A DNA stretch of 64,000 bases from Fistularia commersonii (Eukaryota > Chordata > Actinopteri > Syngnathiformes > Fistulariidae), in contig JBBMNZ010000076.1 in assembly GCA_037954325.1 (NCBI GenBank), positions 195,001 to 259,000 of the forward strand, in the 5' to 3' direction. Below, piece by piece: positions 56,196 through 64,000 of the stretch (the first letter of the stretch is position 1; each line of letters opens with the position of its first letter). The position numbers and the translations under genes were made by a program. A model generated the notes under the pieces. That model was given only the letters and a program-made list of their open reading frames with translations. It had not been told where the DNA came from and searched no databases.

Positions 56196-56735
56196 TGTCA
56201 ACTGAGAAATATGCTCTCAATTATTTTCCGTGTTATTTCGAAGGGCCAGTCTCAGCTTCCGGTCAACAGGACCCCGCAGACCGGCCAAGGTGCACCTTCT
56301 TCGGACACGGATCCCCGTGACGTCGGCGTGAAGCTCCGGGAGCACCAGACATGCACATATGAATAAGCGGAGGAGTCGACTCCATAAGTCCTCCACTCAC
56401 GGCCTCGGTGTCACTGAATCGAGCAATCTGTTTTTTTAATGTTTAAAAATCGGCTTAACATTGAGGTCGAAAAAACAGCGGTATCGTTAAAATACAGTAA
56501 CAGGGTGATAACATCCATGTAAGACGTGGAGGGGGATTTATTGCACTCACGGCCCCACTCGTTTATTCCTCTCATACACAGCGGCCATATCGCCTGGTGG
56601 AGCTCCAAGCGCTGTGCACAGTCGGATGCCGCCATCTAGCGGACATAAAATGTAACGAAGCGGAGGGAGAAAGCCATCCGGTGTTCCACAAGTAGCGGCG
56701 ACGAACGAGTTTAGAGCCGTGGAGAAGGTTTGCTT
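56196..56735 (+). repeat. truncated LTR plus C block, RTE-proximal form, unit 2
   Basis: Ends GGTTTGCTT|TGGGTAGATG, the junction to macro unit 3. Confidence 0.75.
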
Positions 56736-58343
56736 TGGGTAGATGATTTAATTATTGCAGCAGAGTGTTGCATGGTTTTCAGGGAGGAGTTGAGAAAGGG
56801 TCTGGGTTGTCAGGGAGAGCTTCCAGATGATTGGACAACAACAGCTAGTGTTATCAGGGAGACAGGTAGAAGAGTACTTGGTGTGTCATCTGGTAGGAAA
56901 GTAGATAAGGAGACTTGGTGGTGGAATGAGGAAGTGCAGGAGTGTATACAGAGAAAATGGTTCGCGAAGAAGAAGTGGGATACTGAGAGGACTGAAGAGA
57001 ACAGACAGGAGTTCAGGGAGATGCGGCGAAAGGTAAAGATAGAGGTAGCAAAGGCAAAACAAAGGGCTTATGATGACTTGTATGCTCGGTTGGATAGTAA
57101 GGAGGCTGAAAATGATCTATACAGGTTGGCGAAACAGAGAGATAAAGATGGAAAGGATGTACAGCAGGTCCGGGTGATAAAGGACAGAGAGAGAAATGTA
57201 TTGACGGATGCTAGAAGAGAGACAGGAAGATGGAAAGAGTACTTTGAAGAGCTGATGAATGTGGAAAATGAAAGAGAGGCAAGGGTAGAAGAGGTGATTA
57301 TTGTAGACCACAAAGTAGCAAAAATGAGTAAAAGTGAAGTGAGGAAGGCATTGAAGAGGATGAAGAGTGGAAAAGCAGTTGGTCCTGATGATATACCTGT
57401 GGAGGTGTGGAAGTGTCTAGGAGAGGCAGCGGTAGATTTTCTGACTAGATTATTCAACAGGATCTTAGAGAGTGAGGAGATGCCTGAAGAATGGAGACAA
57501 AGTGTGATGGTGCCTATTTTTAAGAATAAAGGGGATGTGCAGAATTGTGGCAACTACAGAGGGATAAAGTTGATGAGCCATACAATGAAGTTATGGGAAA
57601 GAGTAGTGGAAACTAGACTGAGAGCAGAAGTCAGCATTTGTGAACAGCAGTATGGCTTCATGCCTAGGAAGAGTACTACAGATGCAGTATTTGCGTTGAG
57701 AATGCCAATAGAAAAGTACAGAGAAGGCCAGAGGGAGCTGCATTGCGTTTTCGTAGACCTAGAAAAAGCATATGACAGGTTGCCAAGAGAGGAGCTCTGG
57801 TATTGTATGAGGAAGTCTGGAGTGGCAGAGAAGTATGTTAGACTGGTGCAGGACATGTATGCCAGCTGTGAGACACTGGTACGGTGTGCTGTAGGGGTAA
57901 CCGAGAAGTTCAAGGTGGAGGTGGGACTCCATCAGGGATCAGCTCTGAGCCCCTTCTTGTTCGCAATGGTGATGGATAGGCTGACAGATGAGGTTAGACA
58001 GGAATCCCCATGGACCATGATGTTTGCGGATGACATTGTGATCTGTAGTGAGAGCAGACAACAGGTAGAGGAAAATCTAGAGAGGTGGAGGTATGCTCTG
58101 GAAAGGAGAGGAATGAAAGTTAGTCGCAGCAAGACAGAATATATGTGTGAGAACAAGAGGAACTCGGGTGGAGCGGTGAGGCTACAGGGAGTGGAGATCA
58201 AGAAGCTGGAGGATTTCAGGTACTTAGGGTCAACAGTCCAGAGCAACGGAGAGTGCGTAAAAGAGGTGAAGAGACGGGTATGGACAACAAAATGTACAGT
58301 TGCACAACAATCTACGGAGACAATCAGGGGGCCATCGCACTGA
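56730..58343 (+). CDS. chimeric copia/RTE ORF, unit 3 copy
   Basis: 537 codons, reading the same as the unit 2 copy (Glu164). Confidence 0.8.
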   Translation: MLWVDDLIIAAECCMVFREELRKGLGCQGELPDDWTTTASVIRETGRRVLGVSSGRKVDKETWWWNEEVQECIQRKWFAKKKWDTERTEENRQEFREMRRKVKIEVAKAKQRAYDDLYARLDSKEAENDLYRLAKQRDKDGKDVQQVRVIKDRERNVLTDARRETGRWKEYFEELMNVENEREARVEEVIIVDHKVAKMSKSEVRKALKRMKSGKAVGPDDIPVEVWKCLGEAAVDFLTRLFNRILESEEMPEEWRQSVMVPIFKNKGDVQNCGNYRGIKLMSHTMKLWERVVETRLRAEVSICEQQYGFMPRKSTTDAVFALRMPIEKYREGQRELHCVFVDLEKAYDRLPREELWYCMRKSGVAEKYVRLVQDMYASCETLVRCAVGVTEKFKVEVGLHQGSALSPFLFAMVMDRLTDEVRQESPWTMMFADDIVICSESRQQVEENLERWRYALERRGMKVSRSKTEYMCENKRNSGGAVRLQGVEIKKLEDFRYLGSTVQSNGECVKEVKRRVWTTKCTVAQQSTETIRGPSH

Positions 58344-58576
58344 GTAAGAATCCTGTAAACAGACAAAGGTCAAAACACATTGATGTAAAATATCATTTCA
58401 TTCGTGAAGCACTCAGTGAGGGTTAAATAAATCTTATCTATTGTCCATCAGAGGACATGTTGGCAGACATCTCGACAAAACTCATGACAAAGGTAAAAAT
58501 AGAACAATTCAAAAAGTGGTTATTTGGAAATTCAAATGTCCAAAGATTTTTTTTGGATGTTGAGATCAAGAGGGGG
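58279..58576 (+). pseudogene. pol: copia family 2 RNase H remnant, unit 3
   Basis: Same motifs, stop and polypurine tract as 22,665-22,962. Confidence 0.85.
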
Positions 58577-58933
58577 TGTTGAGATAGGTGATCTCATTAG
58601 TTTTATTTGAGTTTACATTCTAGTATACATATGTTGTATTTGTATCTACTCTCAGGAAATGCATGGCACTTTATGACAAGGTTTGGGACTTGTTTTAGTT
58701 TTTTGCGACTGTTCAGCTAACTTGACGTTAACTTCTACGTCAGTGTTTTTTTTTTTGGTATAGCGGTGCTGGCGGGAATTTTTCCCTCACTCTGTACTGT
58801 ACATGTCCCATGGCTAACCGATGTTGATTCCCGGAGCTGTGAAGAAGAAAATAAAAGACGATTCAAACAAGGCAAACTTGTGAATTCCTTCCGAAACATG
58901 GAAAACGAAGAAGCTGCGAACTTAAACGCAACA
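58577..58933 (+). mobile_element. copia family 2 3' LTR, unit 3
   Basis: 357 bp, TGTTG … CAACA. Confidence 0.85.
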
Positions 58934-59443
58934 GTTTGGTTGTGGATGCGTTTCGGCTAATGCTATTAGCACAGCTATGATGAGTTAAGGTGTGTTTGTG
59001 TGTGTGTGTGTGTGTGTCTGTGTGTGTGTGTGTGCGTGTGTGTGAGTGTGAATTTGTTTAGGTGGGGGGGGGTCGCGGACAGGGAGTACCGGGGCCTCGA
59101 ACGATGAGCTGAGGAGCGGAGGAGGGCAGAAGCCCGGCCCGTGATTCGCTTATGTCCAGCGGTTCGGGAATTCCAGGGCCCAAAGCGGAGGAGCGATGGA
59201 GCTGAGAAGCGGAGGAGCGGAGGTAATGTTTCTCCTCTCAGAGGCGGGGAAGTTTGGGGGCAGAAGAACCCCTTAGACTGGCTAATGTGAGCATACTCCG
59301 GACAAAGATCCCCCGGACGTATGATTGGAGCTCTCGGACCATTGGGCACACACATGTGAATGAGTGGATGAGCTAATGTTTGTTTGGTTGTGGATGCGTT
59401 TCGGCTAATGCTATTAGCACAGCTATGATGAGTTAAGGTGTGT

Positions 59444-59480
<37 letters not shown>

Positions 59481-59814
59481 TGTGTGTGTGTGAGTGTGTT
59501 TGTGTGTGAGAGTTTGTTTAGGTGGGGGGGGGGGAGTACCAGGGCCCATAGAGGAGGAGCGGTGGAGCTGAAAAGCGGAGGAGCGGAGGAGCGGAGGTAA
59601 TTTTTCTCCTCTCAGAGGCGGGGAAGCTGTGGGGGCAGAAGAACCCCTTAGACCGGCCAATGTGAGCCTTCTCCGGACATAGATCACCCGGACGTATGAC
59701 TGGAGCTCCCATACCTCTAGGCACACACATATGTGAATGAGTGGATGAGCTAATGTTTGTTTGGTAGTGGATACGTTTTGGCCAATGCTATTAGCACAGC
59801 TATGATGAGTTCAG

Positions 59815-59845
<31 letters not shown>

Positions 59846-59862
59846 TGCGTGTTTGTGTGCGT

Positions 59863-59903
<41 letters not shown>

Positions 59904-60054
59904 TGTGCGTGTGTTTATCTGTGTGTGAGAGTTTGTTTTGGTGGTGGTGGGGGTGGTGGTGGGGGGGGGTCCCGCGGACAGGGAGTACCAGGGCCTGGAG
60001 CGGATGAGGTGAGGAGCGGAGGAGGGCAGAAGCCCGGACCGTGATTCGCTTATG
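58934..60054 (+). repeat. satellite block, unit 3
   Basis: Three monomers. The second lacks the TGTATGTGTGAG stretch present before its G-run in units 1 and 2. TTTGGTAGTGGATACG (59,760) agrees with unit 1, not unit 2. Confidence 0.88.
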
Positions 60055-60454
60055 TCCCAAAAATAAACAACAACAAACAATATATGTTTGTTTTGTATAT
60101 GTTTATATATAAACAACAAAAAATATACAGTTTGATATCTGAGATTCCTTGTGAGTCGCCAACTTAATTACATGTTGTACTCCCCTTGCAATCATTTTTT
60201 CGTTTTAATTTTTTATTAGTCTATCTATTGATTTAATTATTTCATTTTAATTTCTTTTTTTGTCTAGCATTGTAAATTTCTCACAAACCGTTAACACTAT
60301 TAACTTCTGATTACATACAGAATGAATGTCCTTATGTCCTTTGGTTCCTCATGCCTGGTTGTTTCATTGACATTCAGTTCTACCTTGCCATGTTTATTTG
60401 TACATTTGTATAGTTGTGTGTACTATTTATGTTCAATTAAAAAAAAAAAAAAAA
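60055..60454 (+). mobile_element. L1 3' UTR with A16 tail, unit 3
   Basis: Same limits as the earlier copies; tail at 60,439-60,454. Confidence 0.8.
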
Positions 60455-60920
60455 GAATGAGAGGCTGAGAAAATCTCCATGTCTCTCTCTCCCCCCCCTT
60501 AATGCCCCCCCCCCCCCCCCCCTTCCTCACGGCGGCCGACGCAACGCGTTTCTTGCCGTTGTTGTGGAAGTAGGGAAAAGGATTCCCCGCGTCGGTGCGA
60601 GCGATGCGTTTCAAGGCGTATTGCATGTGTGTATGGAGGGGGGGGGTCTACAGGACACCGCAGACCGGCAATGGTGCACCTTCTCCGGACATCGATCACC
60701 GAAACGTCGGCGTGGAGCCCCCGGAGCAGCCGGCGTGTACATGTGAATGAATGGAGGAGCTAATGTGTGTGTGGGGTGGTGGTGGTGGTGGTGGTGGTGG
60801 TGTGTGTGGGGGGGGCGTTTCGGCTAATGCTATCAGCACAACTATGATTATTCCCAGAACGTTGAGAACGAGCTCCCGGAACTCCAGGCATGCGTATATA
60901 AAAGAGTGGAATTAAGGTGT

Positions 60921-61005
<85 letters not shown>
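60455..61005 (+). repeat. type B satellite and (GT)n, unit 3
   Basis: C-run ~16; (GGT)n restored to unit 1 length. The GT tract begins GTGTGTGAGTGTG, an interruption also seen at 12,800 but not in units 1 and 2. Confidence 0.8.
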
Positions 61006-61006
<1 letters not shown>

Positions 61007-62081
61007 CAGAAATAATGTCGGGGACAGAAATTGTTATTAGCCTGCTGGCAGATGACACAACCTTAGTTTTGAAAAATGAACATCAAGTCCCAATAAGCGT
61101 TGAAAAAATTAAAACATTCTCCAAGGCTTCAGGATTGTCATTAAACTTAAAGAAATGCAAACTTCTTGAGCTGCATGACTCACCACTAAAGGAAATCAGC
61201 AGTGTTCCTATCAAATCAGAAATAAAATACTTGAGCATTTTCCTATCTAAGGACCAAAAGTTAAATCAGTCCAGGAACATTGAATCTAAACTGAATCAAA
61301 GTAAAGCAAAATTGAATATATGGCTCCAAAGAGATTTATCAATATTAGGCCGGATATATTTGAGTAAAATGGAATGTTTATCCAGATGTATATACCCAGT
61401 GTATTCCAATGCTGCTCCAAATCAACTCATCAAATCTATTAACCAAATAAATTTCAACTTTATCTGGAGGAACAGACCACACCATCTAAAAAAATCACAT
61501 ATGGTGAAAGAAACAAGTGAAGGAGGGCTGAAAGTGATAGAGTTGGACTGCCTGAATGGGACATTGAAGGTGAACTGGTTGAAATCCTGGATCAAACATC
61601 ATCATTCTTTCTGGTATTGTACTCCAAACTACTTATTCAACATAGTCGGTGGCCTAAGTCTTCTACTTATCTCTGACTTGGATATCAACAAGATTCCTGT
61701 CCAATTTTCAGAGTTCCATAAACAAATACTATTATAATGGAAAATGATATATGTACACAATTTCTCACCACACAGTACAATAATTTGGAACAATAGATAT
61801 GTACTGCGTGGCAACAAACCTCTGTTTTACAAGGAATGCTTTGAGAAAGGTATATGGTCAAGAATTGACTTGATGGATGACAATGGCAGTCCTCTAGACT
61901 TTGAACAGTTCTGTACTACACACAGATTTAAGCCTCCCATATTAGAGTTGATAAAGTTACGAAACGCACTGCCTCGACAATTTGTATTCCTGACCAAAAA
62001 TATAATGACGCACCGAACCGTACAACCACAGTTACCCCGACTATCACTCCAGGGAATCTCAATTCTGGACAGAAAGTGCAG
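61006..62081 (+). pseudogene. L1 ORF2 fragment, unit 3
   Basis: TAA at 61,735-61,737, Cys at the position private to unit 1; cut by the copia LTR at the same base. Confidence 0.87.
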
Positions 62082-62082
62082 T

Positions 62083-62304
62083 TGTTATCTGAGAAATATG
62101 CTCTCAGTTATTTCCCTTTTATTTTGAATGGCCAGTCCCAGCTTCCGGTCTGTCCGTAGTGTTTTTATTTGCTTGAAAATAAACTCAACTTCTTCCAGTT
62201 CTGTAAAACAAGAGGCGTGTCACACATATTATTCCTCCGTAAAAGACCCAGTCGGTATTGAGGGGTAGCACGCAGATCTACTGCACAGATAACCTCTGAT
62301 AACA
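62083..62304 (+). mobile_element. copia family 1 5' LTR, unit 3
   Basis: 222 bp, TGTTA … TAACA. Confidence 0.87.
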
Positions 62305-62319
62305 GGTTATGGGCCCAGG
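62305..62319 (+). promoter_or_regulatory. copia primer-binding site, unit 3
   Basis: GGTTATGGGCCCAGG unchanged. Confidence 0.85.
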
Positions 62320-62417
62320 AAACCCCCAAAGACGGCTGAAGACAGTTTGGAGCCGCTGAGAAGAGTGACGATACTGCAAACTCATCACTGGCCATGGAAA
62401 ACAAGCAAGCCAGATGA
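62320..62417 (+). pseudogene. gag: copia family 1 leader and gag start, unit 3
   Basis: Same ATG and TGA context; carries the private GAGTGACG change in the leader. Confidence 0.5.
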
Positions 62418-63188
62418 TGGAAGGAGACTTGCAGGAGGCAAACAAACTAAACCTGTTTTTTAACAGATTTGATGAAGGTGCCTCCGCCCACCCTCCCCCC
62501 AGCTCCTCTCAGGACTTTCCTTCCCCCGTGCCTTCACCCCTCACTTTAAGGAGCTTTCCCCCTCCCCCACGCACCTCTTCTGCTTCCCTGGACGATGTCT
62601 CGTTTACACCTCAGCCGTCCTGCCCCCCACTGGGACTCTCTCCACCCCCTCCTGTTGCCTTCACCGCTGAGGAGGTGGGAAGAGAGTTCAGCCGCCTTCG
62701 TCCCAGGAAAGCTGCTGGCCCTGACGGCCTCAGCCCCAGAGTGCTGAAAGGATGTGCCTCTCAGCTGTGTGGGATCTTCTCACATCTCTTCAACCTGAGC
62801 CTGACCCAGATGGTTGTCCCCGACCGGTGGAAAACCTCATGCCTGGTTCCAGCGCCCGAGGTGAAGCATCCCAGCAGACACAGCGACTACAGACCGGTGG
62901 CGCTGACATCACACGTCATGAAGTCGCTGGAGAGGCTCGTCCTGAGGCACCTTGGCACAGTCGTCGGACCTTCGCTGGACCCCCTGCGGTTCGCATACCA
63001 CCCACGGATAGGAGTGGAAGACGCCATCATCTTCCTGCTGCACAGAATCTACACACACCTGGAGGAGGCAGGAAGCACTGTGAGAGTCATGTTCTTTGAC
63101 TTCTCCAGTGCTTTTAACACCATTCGACCTGCCCTGCTGAACAGGAAGCTTCTGGACATGCAGGTAGATGCTCCACTCGCGGCTATTA
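62418..63188 (+). pseudogene. Rex1/CR1-like LINE fragment, unit 3
   Basis: Open 62,414-63,196, reading the same as unit 2 (VGREFSR). Confidence 0.83.
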
Positions 63189-63226
63189 GAGAGTAATTCT
63201 AATTCATGCTGGTCTAAGGTAAAACC

Positions 63227-63673
63227 TGTAAAGAGGAGACTGAGGTTATCATAAGAAATAACACAGACAAGCGACTATTCTTTTGTGCTCTGCAGAGGGG
63301 GAGACTCAGCGCGCTCTTTGGAGCCAAGATCCAGAGAATCCCCCCGAGTTCCTCCTTGCTCGGCTTGTTATTGTGTGAAAGTGTTTATTTACATAACAAC
63401 ATTCATTGTATAGTATAGTTCATGCATATGTGAAGTTGTCCAGGATGATATACAGGGGTGGTCAGGTTTCTCTCCAGAAGTGTTTATCCTCGTTTAGATT
63501 TACGTTTACGGGGGGGTAGGTTCTTATCTAAAGATGTTTACGACCATTGGAATATCTTGGAGGGCCCAACTCTTGTTAGAGGACAAAGGTCTTTTGTGCT
63601 CTAGCATGTCTGGCTAACTTCATGTGAGTAGTCGAAATAACATAGTTATAGAAATAGAGAGTAAACTCTAACA
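63227..63673 (-). mobile_element. endogenous retrovirus LTR, unit 3
   Basis: Counterpart of 27,610-28,056. Confidence 0.65.
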
Positions 63674-63759
63674 ATTCTCTCCTGTTTATGAGACTCCGAA
63701 CAATGTTAAACTCTTCAGCATCATCATGCCATGTTGGTACATAGTTTACAGATAACACT

Positions 63760-64000
63760 TCATACAACATCATGGTCGTCGTCCTCCACAGTCAAATTGT
63801 TATCATTTTCTTTTTCTGAATCACTTATAGGCAGTTGCTCATGTATCTGTCCAGTGTAGTGAGTCCTTGGTTGGGTCTGCACTGCTACTATTGCCATCTG
63901 GACAAAGGCTGCGGAAGCCATTTTAGCAATCATGCTTCTCAAACAAGGAATAACGCACATAGTAAATAAACAAAACAAAATAAGAATCACAATCACAGGT
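63760..64000 (-). pseudogene. env: endogenous retroviral envelope, unit 3, C-terminal end only
   Basis: The membrane span and cytoplasmic tail are visible; the rest lies beyond the window edge. Reads the same as units 1 and 2 over the visible part. Confidence 0.85.

Larger units (their letters stand above)
40079..56735 (+). repeat. macro-tandem unit 2 (16,657 bp)
   Basis: Repeats unit 1 element by element with one 2.3-kb module fewer. It shares with unit 3, against unit 1: GTGCCTTCACCCC (45,855), GAGTTCAGCCGCC (46,009) and GTGGCGCTGACA (46,222). Confidence 0.93.
54457..56735 (+). repeat. 2.3-kb tandem module 2 of macro unit 2 (terminal)
   Basis: 2,279 bp. The CTT interruption is TTTCTCTCC, unlike its positional counterpart at 37,803 (TTTTTCTCC), although the remainder matches that module closely. 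CATAAAATGTAACGAAGCGG (56,645) differs from GTAAGGAAGCGG at 39,996. Confidence 0.9.
56736..64000 (+). repeat. macro-tandem unit 3 (partial, runs off the window)
   Basis: Follows unit 2 without a break and proceeds through the same elements to the env tail at the window edge. Private change GAAGAGTGACG (62,362) for GAAGAGCGACG. Confidence 0.92.

Overview
The window is eukaryotic, almost certainly teleost (probably spiny-rayed fish) DNA. It holds no recognisable host gene, tRNA or rRNA. Everything that can be identified is repetitive: a GT/G-rich satellite, nested retrotransposons, and large tandem duplications of the nested composite. The fish assignment is inference, from the co-occurrence of an L1-like LINE, an RTE LINE, a Rex1/CR1-like LINE, two Ty1/copia families and a gamma-type retroviral env, together with abundant (GT)n.

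Layout. 1-12,902 is a head-to-tail satellite of about 38 monomers of 190-450 bp with higher-order organisation, interrupted at 10,924-11,319 by an inserted LINE-like 3' tail. 12,903-15,185 is a 5'-truncated L1 ORF2 with 3' UTR pieces. 15,186-21,121 is a short, internally deleted version of the composite that follows. From 21,122 the window is a macro-tandem array: unit 1 (21,122-40,078; 18,957 bp), unit 2 (40,079-56,735; 16,657 bp) and the first 7.3 kb of unit 3 (56,736 to the end).

Each macro unit reads: RTE reverse transcriptase embedded in a family-2 copia element; copia RNase H and 3' LTR; satellite; L1 3' UTR; type-B satellite; L1 ORF2 fragment; then a family-1 copia element. The family-1 element has its 5' LTR and primer-binding site. 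A Rex1-like LINE and an antisense retroviral env plus LTR lie inside it. Its gag, integrase and reverse transcriptase remnants follow. The copia RT, a truncated LTR, a satellite-like C block, a (CTT)n tract and an inverted RTE 3' end form a 2.3-kb module that is itself tandemly repeated. Macro unit 1 has three such modules and unit 2 has two, which accounts for the 2,300-bp length difference.

How the parts work together. Nothing here looks able to move on its own: RTs are truncated or carry shared stops, copia protease and most of RNase H are missing, the integrase glutamate is replaced, and env is frame-broken. The region is best understood as a dead nested-transposon composite spread by unequal exchange and segmental tandem duplication. 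Shared lesions show that amplification came after inactivation. The least expected items are the two-level array, the in-frame copia/RTE chimeric ORF kept open in three copies, an initiator-tRNA half-molecule primer site, and one ~105-bp core that recurs in the satellite and beside the copia LTRs. Near-identity of the units means assembly collapse or expansion must be excluded before copy numbers are trusted.
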